Source: Symbiodinium natans (taxonomy: Eukaryota > Sar > Dinophyceae > Suessiales > Symbiodiniaceae). From it: a stretch of 64,000 nt of DNA. The position numbers and the translations under genes are program-made. The DNA is taken from NCBI GenBank assembly GCA_905221605.1, contig CAJNDS010002094.1, positions 374,001-438,000 of the forward strand, read 5' to 3'. The notes below the pieces were generated by a model. That model saw only the letters and a list, made by a program, of their open reading frames with translations. It ran no database searches and was not told the origin of the DNA. This document shows positions 10,174 through 22,962 of the stretch, in pieces (position 1 is the stretch's first letter; every line of letters starts with the position of its first letter).

Positions 10174-13100
10174 GGTCGACCGTTCGCGGCGGCGCTCGGG
10201 TGGCATCGCCAAAGACGAGGAGCTCAAGATGATTCGCAAGAGGCGGATTTTTTGTTTGGGGGGGGGTTCAATGGGTTTCAATGGGTTTCAATCCGGGTCT
10301 CAATACGGGCCTCAATATGGGTTTCAACATGGGTTTCAACATGGGTTTCAGGGTTAGACTTGCCGCTCGACGGTCCCCCGCGTCTTTGCGAGGCTCGCGG
10401 AGTACAACGAGCGGACCTCCAGCGTCCTGGGCGGGCGCCTCGATCTCGCGTGCGACAAGGTGAGAGCAGGGCATGTTGATTTTCGGGACTTTGGGTAGGG
10501 TTTACGCTTGTGCGGGGGGGCTCGACAATTGGCCTCAGGGTTGTAGGATTTGGAGTCAGGTGTGACCATGTGAAAGCAACGTCGGGTTGCATGCGAAAGA
10601 ATATCAGGACTATTGGGACTTATATATGTCGCTCTGTGAGCTCATTCGCCCAATACGGGGGAACCAAGCCATGCCACCTAGGGCCAAAGAAGAAGGAGCA
10701 CATAAAGGAAGTCAAGGATGGAGCAGAAAAGCACGTTCAATTTCAACAAAGAGACCACCGGGGCCCTAAACCCAAAACTTTCAACACCCAACACATCCGG
10801 GGGTGTTTCCATGGGTCTCAGGGTTCTGAGTCTTTATTCATGGCTCGCGCTGGCACTGGCTTAGGCTTGTCCTTCTGAGATTGAGAACCAGTTGCCGCTC
10901 CCAAAGCGAGCCTCCTGAGGAATGAGTGCAAATTCATATTGGTCTCTTTTTGCAGTCCTCAAGTCCCCACACTGTCAACCTCAAATCCAAAACCCAAAGC
11001 CCCTTTTACAGTGAACACGACACCTGGTGTTGTTGTGCCGGGCTTTCCGGGGGTTTTGCGAAAGGATCCTGAAGCGTTTCGGTTTTGAGGTTCTGATGAG
11101 GGCATGAGGCCGAAGAACCCTGTGAATAATCCATATAGCCCCTTTAAGGGATTCTGTGGGGTACCTGGCTCTCCAATTCCCTATTATTACGACAATCTGT
11201 GCCTGTTAAGCTTGGGAAACCGCCGAATATTACAACCAGAAAAACATCACAAGTAAGAGTCACTTCCGCGGAACTTCAAGCCACAAAGAAAGCCAGAAAA
11301 AATCAGAAACAATTCAGAAAGACTTCAGAAATAATTCAGAAGCAATTCAGAAAACGATGAAAAACAGCCAACACCCGCAGAAAAACACCACGAAACACAG
11401 CCAGGCACCCGGGAGAGGCAAGCGGAAAAGTAATACCCGCGATCCGGCCCGCGATGTTGTTTTGTTTCTGAAGATTATTTGATTCTGGCCCCCGGGGCCG
11501 AATCTGAAATATAGATCCTAAAAAAACCTGAATATCTGGAATGTTGACCCTATTAAGAACCAGGTTCAGGAAGCTACGCCCTGAGACCCCAAATACTGCT
11601 TCGAGGAGCCATCGCTGGGCTGCCTTGTCACCTCGCCTTTCTTCGATGCCATAGCCGACGCCCGGTGCAGCCAAGTGATACCAAGTGCAGACTCTAAGAC
11701 TCTAAGATCGCATCGCTCTAAGAATGTCTCGATTAGGGGTGGCTCATGATCCCAAGAATACCTGCTTGAGGTCTTATTTCCCTTCAATTCGAATACCCGC
11801 CCAGGCGTTTGTGATCCTCTTCAACTCCTTCGTGGTTGGCTGGGAGGTCGAGTGGGATGCCGCCAACAGCCAGGAGAACTCTGTCATACAGGCCGGCGCA
11901 GGTTGGTGCAACAGTGATGAACCCCAAACCTTTGGCAGCCCAGAGGGATTGCAGGTGGTGGGCCCTCATCTGCAATCCTCTATTGTGGATCTAAGCCCAT
12001 ATGTAACCCCCTAAATCCCTCTTTGCGGTTCAAAGTTGCTCTGAGACCTCAAAGCCACGCAAGCCCGCAAGCCCCTCTAAGCCCGAAGCCGCAAAGAAGT
12101 GCTAACACCCTGATGCTTACTCCCACCTCTGCAAACCTGACTTTTGGGGCAGGTGCTCTCCTCCTTCTGCAACTTCTTCTTCCTCTTGGAGGCCGGTCTG
12201 TCGGGGTGCTTGGGGTAGTGTTTGGGGGCCCTGAGCCACCCTAAAACCCTATCCTAAAAACCCTAAACCAAGTTCGGGGTTCGGTGGGGATCCTGAGCCC
12301 AGCTGAAGGTGTTGCTTCGGATCAGCTATTTCCGGTGCGACTTCTTCATCAACCGCGAGCGCAGGGCGTGGAACATCTTCGCGGGGTCGCCCAGCCCTTC
12401 TCTGGTGTGAAGGTTCTGTGAGAGTGTCGCGAGGGACCTGTCGGACCTACCAAAGCCGGCTGAACTCAGATCTGACATGTCGGGGTGATGATCCTAAGCC
12501 TAAGCGTTCTGAGCTTGCCAGAAGTCACTCAAGACGCAACACTCACCTCAACTCAGTACGCCCGCGGCTACACCTACCTTGAAGGCCCTAGGCCCCTACA
12601 CCTCCCTACATGCTATGCAAAATGCAAGAAAAACTCAGGTGCATGCCTAGACAGGTTGAGACACCTGGAAAGGCTTTGTTGTGAGGCACCGGTGGTCGGT
12701 TTTTGTATTTTTAAATGAGGAAATTGACAAGAGCACAGAGCTCGGGACAGTAGGGGAAAGCAGCAGCAGCACCAGCGCCAGCGCTGGCAACAACACCAGC
12801 ACCAGCCACATCGTCCCTCATAGGAAAGGGGTATAGGTCTCTTTTGTAGTGGGGCCTCTTGCCAATAATAATAAGAAGAATAATAATCATAGTAATAATA
12901 ATAGTAGTAGTAATGATAAGAATTTTAGTAAACCAATAAAAATAGAAAGAAATGTAATAATCATAATAGTAAAAATAATAATAGGAGTAACAAAAAGGGG
13001 GGGGCTCTTGCGCCAAGGACCTGATCCTGGTGGTGTTGGCCGTGGTGGACGAGGCCCGGCCTTTCTAACCTTGGGCCTGAACTTCCCGAAGCATCAACCT

Positions 13101-16100
13101 CCCCGAAGCCCTCAGACCTCAGCACTAAAACAAAAACACTAAGACACTAACACGCTAAAACGCTAAAACCCTAAACCCTAGACCCTAGACTCCTACAGCT
13201 GTGGTGGGCCACAGCTGCACATCGCATTGGTGCGAAGCAGAGTCAGTATCTTCAACGCTACACTGACGGCAAGCCCCATGCCTTAAGCCCTAAAACCTGG
13301 AACCCTGGAACCCCGAAACGCGTCCTTGAACCCTGGAACCCTGGAACCCTGGAACCCTAAACCCGAAACCCTAAATCCTGAAAAGCCTTAAGTTCTGGAA
13401 CCCTAAACCCTAAACCTTAAAACCTCAATCCAGAAAAGCCCTAAAAGCTGGAACCCCTAAACCCTAAACCCTAAACCCTAAACCCTAAACCCTAAACCCT
13501 AAACCCTAAACCCTAAACCTTTAAACCCTAAACCCTCAACAGCCGTGAGATCGCCGTGTTCACCCTGGGGTCCGACGCCTCCAGCAAGGGCGCGGTGGGC
13601 GCCGCGAAGTGTCCCGGACATGGAGGGTTTAGGGTTTAAGGGTTTAGGGTTTAGGTTTTTGGGCTTAGGGTTTAGGGTTTAGGGTTTAGGCTTGAGGGTG
13701 TAGGGGGGTTCTTCGAGGGCTTTCATTAGGGCTTCGGGGCTTGCAAGTTGTGGGGTTTAGGGTTCAAGGCTCCGGGTTTTTTGCTGGGGTTTTGTTCAGG
13801 ACTTTATTCGGCTCTTGTTAGGGTGCGATCGGGCCTCTGATAAGTCTGTTGTTATTCTTGCTCCTTTCACCATCCCCGGTGTTGGGTTATCCGACTTTAA
13901 GTCCAGCATTCTCCTTGCCTCCTCGCCCTCCCTCCCCTGGCTTCTCTAACCTCTCTAAACCCCTCTCTCAGACCCCAACACTCTCCAAGAAACCTAACCT
14001 GAAGGGGCCTCCTTCCTCCCCTCCCCAGCGCATCCGAGGATGCTGAAGATGCTGCGCATCCTGCGCCGCGCGGATGTGATCCATCCGTTGGATTTTGGTG
14101 GATTTTTAAGGGTTTTTTGGGGGCTTCTTAAGGGTTTTTTGGGGTTTCTTAAGGGTTTGGGGGTTTCTTAAGGGTTTGGGGGTTTCTTAAGGGTTTGGGG
14201 GTTTCTTAAGGGGTTTGGGGTTTCTTGAGGGTTTGGGGTTGGCCAAGGAGGTTTAGGGGCTTCAGGGGTCTTGTGGGCTTCGAAGGGTTTTTGATGCTTT
14301 GGGGTGCTTTGGGGGTCGGGCTTCAGGGGGTCAGGGGTTTAGTGTTTCGGGAACCCAATTTGACAAACTGCACAGCGCCTCAACCGCGGAAGTCCTCAGA
14401 ATGCCAAGCTAAGCAGATGTCGGCTGCGGCCAGACGAGAAGCCTCCGATATGCTATGTCCTATGCCCTAAAGCCCGGAACCCTAAGTTTTTAGGCTGGGG
14501 GTGGGTTGGGCGCTTTCGGACCTTCCTTGAAGGCGTCTTCCGCGTCTTCCGTTTCTTCCGTCCGCCCGGAGCTCAGTTTGGAGTTTAGCGCGTTGCAGGG
14601 GTGTGGGAGGGACCCTTGAAAAGCAGGCCATGCATGAACATAGCGATGCCTGTGGGGCTCTTTCCACTATTAAGGGCCCTTAACCCCTCAGCCCTAAACC
14701 GCCCAACCCTAGAGATTAGGAACCCTAAGCTCGACCCCAGCGCTAAGGCTGGCCCGGCTGGCGCTGATGATCCTCGGCCGGCTTTGGAGTGGGTTTCGGG
14801 GGCAGAGGTCATACACCCCCCCAAAACCCTAAACCCCAAACCCCTAAAACCTAAACCCTAAATGCTCTCTATCATATAGCAAGAAAAACCCTAATGAGAT
14901 CCCACGAACTGTCGGGCTTTAAGATTCTGGGGCAAGGCCCGAAAATTCGTGGGGCAAGGCCCGTTTTTGTTGTTCCAGCGGAAAGATTTGAAATCAGCTT
15001 TGTGGAGAACATGAACCCTTGTGTTTCTTCCCCCTTCCTCCCCCCTCCTCCCCCTTCCTCCCCCTTCCTCGCCCTTCCTCCCCCTTCCTCCCCCTTCCTC
15101 CCCCTTCCTCCCCCTTCCTCCCCCTTCCTCCCCCCTTTCCCCCTTCCAGGATCATGGACTCTATCCGCTCGCTGCTCTGGGCCATGTTCATGCCGCTGGG
15201 CTGCATGCGGAGTAATATTGGGCGAGTACTGCGTTGTTCTCTTTTCAGGAATGTTGAGGGGACAGTTTTTTGGCATCTCTTTCGGCTCCCTTCGGTTGAG
15301 ATTTTGGGCTTATACTGGGCCTAAGCCCTTAGCCCTAGACACCTGCAAGACTAAACCCTAAGCCCTAACCAAAAAGCCTTGAACCCCAAACCCCCAAATG
15401 TCTCCCAAAGCCATCTGCAAGGCTGGCGCTGATCACCTACGTCTTCGCCGTGAGCTTGACAGCTCAGGCCGGCCGGGTGTGGCTGAAAGAAATCCCCCCG
15501 CGACACCCGAATCCACGCTCCCCAAACCCGGAACCCCAGGGTGGAGTGTTTTGTCGCTTCAGAACTTTAAAACCATGTAGGTTTGGCAGGGTCTTAGCAG
15601 GGAGGGGTCTCGGGTTTTGGGTTTAGGGGGTCTAGGGGGGCTTAGGGAACCCGAAACCCCAAGTGTTTAGGGAGGACCGCTAAACAGCCGCTGGGACTAC
15701 ACATAAGGTGGTTGATCGGGTACCTGAAGCACAGATTCGCCACAACCCTCCCGGTGAGAGTTAGGGCCTCAGAGCCTATAGGGCACCCTAAATAGCTCGT
15801 ATGCAAAGCTGCTCCCAGGCTTCACTGTGGCTCTCCGAGCAGGCTCCTTGTGTGGGACTTCAGGAGATGATGGCAACAGGGGGGGCGAGTTTTCGGAGTT
15901 ACTCCTGTTAGGGAGGGGAGTGCAACGCAACCCAAAGCCTGAACCACTACTCGCCACTCCCCGAACGACTGTGAAAGGTGGACACCTCCCAACCCGGCTG
16001 GCGGCTCGCTAGAATCAGCCGCCCAGGTCGTGTTTTTTTGCTTCGGGCTCAGGGCTTAGGGTAACCGGATAGCTCTTGCAGGTCTTGCTTTCGAGAAAAA

Positions 16101-17185
16101 CTTGGTTTCTTGCGCCTGGCGGAGGAATTCAAGCCTTCGGCGAATGGATTTCATATTTACTCTGACAGTGCGCACCTCATAGGTCCGAGGCCCACAAAAA
16201 CCCAGAAGCCTTCACGTCTGTGGGCATACGAAGCCCCTGAGCCCCCAAGACCAGGCAACTCGAAACCTGAGCCCTGCACCCCGAAACCCCTGAGCCCACA
16301 ACCCCTATAACAACCCTAAACCCTAAACCCTAAACCCTAAACCCTAAACCCTAAACACCCTAAACACCCTAAACACCCTAAACACCCTAAACACCCTAAA
16401 CACCCTAAACACCCTAAACCCTAACCCCAAAACCCGAGCTTGAGGTACGCATCCCTGGCCGAGCACAGCAGCCCCGAGGCCCGCGGCCACTTGAGGGTCC
16501 AGGCTTATATGCCCTTAGCAGCTTGCAAGCCCGGGGGGTTAGGCGTTTGGAGGGTTTGGAGGCCTTAATTGGGGGGATCAGGAGCTCGGAGGGCTTAGCA
16601 GTTGAGGGGTGTTTTGGGGTGTTGGGTGCAGGCTTGGCTTGCTGGACCCGCTTTGAGGCTTCATCCTCCAGGTTGGGCCCCAAAACCCGTGGGAGCGTCC
16701 CCCCAAGGTGCGGAAGATCCACAGCAGCTTCGGTTCCCTGTCCTGGATGCTCGGTGTGAGTTTTGGACCTTTGATGCTTTGACAAAAGCCCCGAAGGCCT
16801 AGGGATTCGGGCCTCCGATTTGTTCCGCAAGCAGTTTCGCGCAAGGGCTCTCTCAATTTGACTAGGAGCAGTGAATGGCTGCCTACCTTCAAGTCTCCAT
16901 TTGTCTCCCCTCTTGTGGCCCTTCTTGTCTGCTTGTTGGGCTCCCCTTTGGCTGTTGTGGCTCTTGCCCGGTGACTGTGCCTCAATAGCTTCAAACTTAA
17001 GGGCGGCACGAACCTAAGCTGCAGCAGGCAGGCCTTAGCGGATATCTCTTCTTTTTTTTTCACGAGCAGGATCGCATTCATACTAGGTAGGGGACATGTT
17101 CGTATCTGTCCTTGTTGGGTTTTAGAGGGCCTTCTTGAGGAATTGGAAGGACTTCAGTTGCGGAAGCCCCAATATGATTATCATT

Positions 17186-17284
<99 letters not shown>

Positions 17285-20200
17285 GCAGGAAGGGACGCAC
17301 TACGGGCCTGCGTTTTGAGGGTCACAGAAAACTCACAAAACGGAGGCTTTTCGTGTGTAGAACACGGGCCTGCAATGCATCTTACTCTCAATGAAATTTC
17401 ATCATTATTACCATTTGTATATTTACACGCGCATATGCTGCGTTCGCTTGCCAACCCAATATTAATATTGGACAGGCTTTCAGGGTCACTTCTGTCTGTG
17501 ACTTATTCACTTCGTTCAGCCAGAAACTTGTTGTTCTTAGTGTGTTAAGAGCGCCCAAGGAATGACTTGTAATGGCGCATTAACCTTAAACACTTAAGTC
17601 CCCAAACCCTGAAGGCCTCAACCTCTAAGCCCTTAAACCCTTAAACCCCTAAGTCCTGAAGCCCTTATGGAAATCCTTACAAATCGGCACGCTGAGGACT
17701 CTTTACACACTGGCTCAGACGGCCCTCGCGGGGGCCGAGCCCTCAGGTTTCTGAGAGCCCTTCGGTTAGGGTTTAGGGTTTAGGGTTTTGGGGGTGTCTG
17801 GGGAAGTCTCCAAACTTGAAATTGAATCCCGGAGCTTCAGCCTGAATTCTGTGCCCCCCCACCCCTTGCTCCCCCCCCAAGAAAAATAATGAAGAAAATT
17901 CATATACAACTGGGGAGTTAGTGGGCATGTATCTCCCCAGATTACCCCTTTACGTGAGTTAATCTGCAAGCCCAAACCTCCGGAATACCCGAAGTTAAGC
18001 CCGAAGGTCCAAAGTGCCAGACCCCCAGCAACCGCAGGGTTACTACGGTTCAGGGTGTAGAGTTAAGGGTTCGGGGCTTTAAAGCCAAATAACCCTTTTT
18101 AGTAGCCCTGTACTCGAATAACGCTGCGCCCTAACAACTCTGCAAACTTGCGGCCCAGTAGCCGTACCCCACATGCCTCCTCAACGCATAAGCATACTAG
18201 TACTTGTTTTACAATCAGGGAAAAAGTTGCCCCCCCCCCCCCCCCCCCAAACCCTAAACCCTAAACCCTAGACCCGTTATAGAACTCCCTGCGAAGAGCA
18301 GACTTGCTGAAGGCAGAAGCGCCAAGGCTCGCCCCGAGCCCGTCGACCCCAAAGAAGTCCGCAGTCCCACCTTATGGGTCCGAGGGTTTGGGGTTTTGGG
18401 CTTTTGGCGGTTTTGGGTTTGGGGTTGAGGGGTTAGGGCCAAGGGTAACCCTGAGCCCTGAACCCTAAGCCACCACTGAGGTGAGCTGGCACGAGGTTTG
18501 CGATCCGTTGCTCCAGGCTCAGCCACGGGCATGTCGGAACTGAGGATAAGTTAACTCCTCACCCAAGAAAAAGTTAGAAGTGGAGCTTACAAGTATTTCT
18601 GGTGGTGTTCTTATCACGTCTTCATCGTCTTCCTGTAGTGTTTCAGAAGCATTTCTCATGTTTTTCTTGTGCATGATGGGCCATCTTGGAGTATTCAAGA
18701 TTGGGAGGAACAGATTTTCCCCCCCCCCCCCCCCCCCCACCATTGCGGCTTCGTGCAGCAGTTGCAATGCTGGCCATGCTGAAGCATTTCGCTAAGGCTG
18801 ATTCAGATCATGTGCGCCATCTCGGGGGATATTCTTTATAGTTTAGCACGACAAATGGTCAGCCCCCCCGACCATTCGACCTGCGCAGGTCGGTTGGCTT
18901 CCTGTGAGTTTGCCAGGGGCTGAGGGGCTCTGGGTCCGAACTTCCTGAGCCCCCCCAATTTTTAGGCTGAGGGTGTAGGGTTGAGGATTTAGGGCGTCAA
19001 AGGACATCCCCTCCACCATAACAGTAAGAGAGCTCAAGGGTTCCCCACCCTCAAAGAAGCAAAGCAGGTTCCCGAACCTTCAGAGCCCTTCCTCAAAGAG
19101 CAGCTGTCAGTCACTGGAGTACCGCGACCCACACCCTAGACACAACCCTATGAACCCTGTTCCGAGGCTTCTGATCTACATCTCTTTCACTCTACTGGCA
19201 GTTCTCAATGTCATTACAGGCAAGGTCTCTGACAAAGACTTGGCTCCATGTTCAGGGTTTTTTTGTGTTTTATGGTTTCAGGGTTTAAGAGTCTCGGGCT
19301 GTCTTTGTAGTTTGCCGACTGCTGCACATTGGATTGACGAGCAGGATTGCATCATGATTCTGACATCACCATCGGAGCAATACCCAGATCCCGGCCACTG
19401 AGTCGAGAAGTGATTCGACAACATTGTCTTGGATTGGAGGAAGTCGAGGAGGTAGCAGAGCCACTGAGAGGAAACGTCAAGACAAGGCTATGAATGAGGA
19501 ACCACAACAACAACCAGGTCCTCAGCCCGCAATTCTGCTGGCCAAATGCAAAACGCAAGACCAAAAAAACAGTTTCAAAATCCCCAGGCATAGAATTTGC
19601 AAGCAACACGACATGCAGTTGAAAATGATTGTGAAGAATGTAAGCTCATGTCCATGGCGTTGCAACCTTCATCTGTGCAAGCAGCTTTGGCGACACAGGA
19701 ACTGCAAGCTAAGGGCCTTCCTAGTTACGTTGGTTAAGGGCTGGATTAGAACGCCTCTACATGCCTCACCCTCCCGCTGTGGGGACTACCCCACTGAGGG
19801 TCTAAGAGTTTCGGGATTTCTTGGTAGCCGACTGCTGCATTGTAGGAATCTTCCTGCGATCCTAAGCCCTAGGCCCTCAGCCGTATTCCCCAAAGGTGGC
19901 TGGGGTTTAGGGTTAGGGTTGAGGGTGTAGGATTTACGGCTTCGAGTTGAAAGGCTTCTTCAGGACTTGGGGCTGTGGCTATGATTTCGCGCAGGTCTTT
20001 GGAGACGCGGCCCTTCAAACATTTTCCCCAGCAAGCCCGCATGCCCAAAGCCACATCAGCAAAACGGAAGCGCGTGTACCTCTTCGGTTGGAGGTGTTTC
20101 TGAGTTTTCGGAGAGGCGTCTTCGTGGACAACGCCTTCCGCTCTGCCGACAAGCAGCATTCCGACATCATTCAGAAGGACCGCGAACCGGGCTCCGACTT

Positions 20201-22776
20201 TTTCTAAAACGTTTCTGGTCAGGCGTGGGCTTGTGGATCTCTAAAGCCTCGGTTCTCACAAAGCCTCTGAGTTCCTTCGATCTGGGTTTCGGGGCTCTTT
20301 CAACCTTCGAGCCTCTTTACTCCGTACGTGACACTCTCGGTTCCGTTTGCAGGAGGTGGACAAGAAGGAAGAGACGCTCTGCATGGTTGGATGCTAAAGC
20401 CCAACCTCCTGCTATATAACCCTAAAGTGCCAAACCCTTAAAATCCTTATCCAGAGCCCGATCACTCTGAAAGAAGTGCCCCACGAAGCTCCTAAACCTG
20501 AGCCCTAAACCCAAACCCAAACCCAAAACCCAAACCTCCAAACCCTACACGGCGTCAGCCCTGCGTGCCAACGTTCCGAACCTCAATAGATCCACAGATG
20601 GCATGACACACTAAAGCCCCAGCCCTGACATAGGCTCCTAACCCAAAAGCCCTCGGACCCTTAGGCCCCAGACCTTCAAACCCTCAAGCCTTAGACTCCA
20701 TAAAGCCCCAGGCTCCTAAATCAAGCCCTGAAGCTTGAGACCCTTTTGGGCTTGGGAGCCGAGGTGCATCTCCCTGATCCAAGCCTTCTTCAGATCCCGG
20801 GATGGACATTGGCCTCTTTGGGGGTTCAGGGCTCTTTTAGGGACCTTGAAGTCGAAAAATCGGGACTTTGGGAACTTGCTGCCCTGAGTCCCTAACCCCT
20901 ACACCCTGAAAGGGGGATGAAGACCACCTGTGCAGGGGGGCTTGGGGGATCAGGGTTGGGGTGTGGGGGGGGGGGGGGGCATGCCGGGCTGCCGCAAGAC
21001 ATGGCGCCTTATGATTCCTTAATTCCCTACTGAAAGCTCACGAGCTTGGGGTGTTTGAGCTTTAGGGTTTCTGGGCTTCTGGGTCTTAAGGGTTGATCGG
21101 GGTCAGATTTCTAGGATCGACGGTTTAGGGCAGCTTTTTTTTGGGTCATTGCTGTCGCAGCCGTAGCGTACTTCGGTTTCCAATCCAAGAAGCTGTGGAC
21201 GTCAACCACAACGGGGAGATCTCCTTGGATGAGTTGGGCTTCTTCCTGGATGACGCGCCATGGCTTTCAAGGAGCCACACGCCAAACCCCTAAAACCCTG
21301 ACAGCGCCCCCTGCTAGAAGCTTTGAACCCTGCATGTGCCCACCACGGGAGGTTGGACAGTCTCAGAAGGTTTCCTGTCGGAGCTGCATTGCCAACTTGC
21401 CCAGCCCAAACCGTGCTCAAAGCCTAACGCCCCTCCTGCTCGGGCTCGAACTTTAAGGCTCCTCTCGAAACCCCCTCTGAGGCCACAATGGAGGCCTTCT
21501 TTCGGACTTTGGGCTTCGACGTCTATGACAAGCACCGGTTCATGGAGCTCTTGGCGGCCCAGTGGCAGAGTAGGGTTTAGGATGGGTTTAGGGTTTTTGC
21601 AAAGTCACGGTCAGCGTAGACCCCGACCCGGCTGATGTGGCGTAGGGCACCTTAGAGGCGCGTGCTGTGAAACAGGGGCCCCTAACCTCGACCAACCGCC
21701 CCCCCAGGTGCTTTTGTCAGCTGAGGACCCCCCCCAAGCCCCTAAACTAGACACTGAACACCAAGGCCCCAGACCCTCAGCCTAAGCCCTACACCCTGAG
21801 CTCGGCGCTGAGGATGTCGACGATTCCGGGGAAGTCAGTGGGGGACTGAGCAGTGAGCACTGAGAGCACTGGGAGCAGGGTTGAGGGCCTCTTTGTAGCT
21901 CTGGGTCCTTGGGGTTTGGAAGCTTTTTGGCGTCGAACCCCTGAGGCACCGAACCCGAAACTTAAACGGTTTAGGGTTTGGGTTTGGGGTTTAGGGTTTA
22001 GGGTTGAGGATGCCATGAACCTGGAGCCCTCCCCACCCAGGCTACGAGGAGTTCTTGGAGGGATGCATGCGCTACAGGTGCGGGGCGGAGGGACGGCTTG
22101 GGGTTTAGCTTTAGGGTTTAAGGTTTAGGGTTTAGGGCTGAGGGTTAAGGGTTTAGGGTTTGGGGCTTCGGGTTGAGGGTTCAGGGCTTCGGGCTCAGGG
22201 TCGACAACCGGGAGTTCCGACGCCAGAACTCTTAAACCCTTCAATGCCCTTCAACCCAACCTCCGGGTCCATTCATGCAGGGCCTTTTCTTCAGGGTGGC
22301 CGAAAAAGGGACCGTGAGACGTGATTAAGACCTAAACCCTAAAGCGTCAACCCCAAAAGAGGACAGGGAGTTAAGGGGGCCGCAGAAACCCGAAACCTAA
22401 AGAACTTCATGTTGAAGCCCGAAAACTTGTTGTGCCCGCACCAAAGCATGAACACTCTGATAACGTAACACCCCCTCGATATGGGGGAGGGGAGGAGGGG
22501 GTTGGTCTTAAAATCATGGGCTCCTCCTGGCACCATGTTGTTCGCGAGGTGGATATGTCAGGGTGGTTTCTGGAAAGTGGCCAACAGGTTGCCAACATGC
22601 TACTTTTCCTAGCGGCCCACATAAAAACACATAAACCCTAAGCCTTAACACCCCAAAACCGTAATATTGAGACCTTAAGTCCTGCGGCCCCAGCCGTTGT
22701 ATCCTCAGCCCTGGCGTTGCCAGGGGCGTGGCGCAGGGAGTGGATGTCCACACCGTCATCCGCCTGGCGGCCCAGG
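10174..22776 (+). CDS. Voltage-gated cation channel, single 6TM domain with C-terminal EF-hands (whole gene)
   Basis: This gene was rebuilt exon by exon. Exons: 10174-10242, 10393-10459, 11805-11891, 12153-12191, 12309-12380, 13018-13053, ~13550-13600, 14029-14077, 15150-15191, 15422-15467, ~16445-16478, 16708-16753, 17697-17733, 18481-18516, ~19111-19219, 20116-20183, 20353-20385, 20764-20792, 21190-21254, 21482-21553, 22041-22077, 22724-22776. The translation gives S1 to S6 in order, a pore loop and an EF-hand tail, which is the layout of dinoflagellate VIC-superfamily channels. The first two exons join in phase ([16 protein letters not shown]) and form a charged cytosolic N-terminus; the true start codon is not found. 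Phases match at most joins. The 16753/17697 join, the S6 start, and one exon between 21553 and 22041 remain unsolved. Further exons (for example about 23992-24087) may follow. Ion selectivity cannot be read with confidence. Confidence 0.82.
11805..15467 (+). CDS. Channel exons for S1-S5 (voltage sensor)
   Basis: 11805-11891 encodes S1 ([17 protein letters not shown]). 12153-12191 and 12309-12380 join as [20 protein letters not shown]...RRAWNIF, the classic S2 to S2-S3 pattern. 13018-13053 gives S3 ([12 protein letters not shown]). 13550-13600 gives a linker ([15 protein letters not shown]). 14029-14077 gives an S4-like helix ([14 protein letters not shown]) with basic residues every third position: fewer than in a full sensor but correctly spaced. 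15150-15191 and 15422-15467 join as [24 protein letters not shown], the S4-S5 linker and S5. Donors are GC at 11892, 12192, 12381, 13054, 15192 and 15468, and GA at 14078. Confidence 0.83.
13196..13217. repeat. Short perfect hairpin in an intron
   Basis: CAGCTGTGG and CCACAGCTG flank a 4-base loop (TGGG). It lies inside the intron after channel S3, close to C-rich repeats. Confidence 0.7.
13445..13533. repeat. CCCTAAA tract upstream of a channel exon
   Basis: Near-perfect CCCTAAA units, running up to the exon-like block at 13550. Downstream of that block the repeat reappears in the opposite orientation (TTTAGGG, about 13625-13690). Confidence 0.9.
14096..14240. repeat. TTTCTTAAGGGTTTGGGGG minisatellite at an intron start
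   Basis: Several tandem copies of a roughly 19-bp G-rich unit begin shortly after the S4 exon. This is the G-rich opening half of the intron. Confidence 0.8.
15026..15147. repeat. CCCCCTTCCT polypyrimidine minisatellite at an intron end
   Basis: About ten copies of a 10-bp all-pyrimidine unit run directly into the acceptor CCAG|GATC of the S4-S5 exon. It probably serves as an extended polypyrimidine tract. The ORFs across it are artefacts. Confidence 0.9.
16312..16430. repeat. CCCTAAA then CCCTAAACA tract
   Basis: CCCTAAA units pass into a homogenised CCCTAAACA variant just upstream of the turret exon near 16445. Confidence 0.88.
16445..19219 (+). CDS. Channel exons for pore loop and S6
   Basis: The turret exon ends SLAEHSSPE (16478, GC donor) and joins [15 protein letters not shown] (16708-16753), the FGSL motif that precedes the pore helix. 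17697-17733 encodes [12 protein letters not shown] and joins in phase 0 to [12 protein letters not shown] (18481-18516), so the filter region reads ALAG-VSW. This corresponds to the SISGGVDW-type segment of related dinoflagellate channels. The S6 exon encodes [19 protein letters not shown] and ends at 19219 in phase 1. That leaves a G which completes Gly with the next exon (20116), giving [10 protein letters not shown]. The S6 5' edge is either 19111 or about 19140. The 16753/17697 join needs a non-standard donor, so an edge there may be slightly wrong. Confidence 0.78.
17187..17283. repeat. GAC to GAT trinucleotide microsatellite
   Basis: About ten GAC units change into about twenty GAT units, ending at GATTGCAG. 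In one frame it reads as an Asp run, but it lies inside the channel intron between the FGSL and pore-helix exons, so I treat it as non-coding. Confidence 0.9.
20116..22776 (+). CDS. Channel exons for the C-terminal EF-hand tail
   Basis: 20116-20183 encodes [20 protein letters not shown], the post-S6 helix. 20353-20385 ([11 protein letters not shown]), 20764-20792 (CISLIQAFF) and 21190-21254 join in phase, with a shared G at the 20385/20764 edge, to give [20 protein letters not shown]. This contains a complete canonical EF-hand loop, [12 protein letters not shown] (D1, N3, N5, I8, E12). 21482-21553 encodes [20 protein letters not shown], the usual linker between paired EF-hands. 22041-22077 ([13 protein letters not shown]) is the tail of a second hand, whose loop start was not found. 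22724-22776 ([17 protein letters not shown]) is the conserved segment that follows. This predicts calcium feedback on gating. Confidence 0.8.
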
Positions 22777-22777
22777 G

Positions 22778-22816
<39 letters not shown>

Positions 22817-22931
22817 GTATATATATATATGAGGATATATATATATATATGTGTATATCTACATACATACATACATACATACATACATACATACATACAT
22901 ACATACATACATACATACATACATACATACA

Positions 22932-22962
<31 letters not shown>
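22777..22962. repeat. TA and CATA microsatellites at an intron start
   Basis: A TA-rich tract (22777-22860) then about 25 CATA units (22861-22962), starting immediately after the last channel exon I can place. Confidence 0.92.

Noticed and set aside
11724-12014. ORF 11724-12014 as a stand-alone gene
   Set aside because: Only 11805-11891 within it is coding-like (channel S1). The rest reads through intron sequence.
17143-17394. Poly-aspartate ORF as a channel domain
   Set aside because: It is a GAC/GAT microsatellite located between the FGSL and pore-helix exons, where the channel needs an intron.
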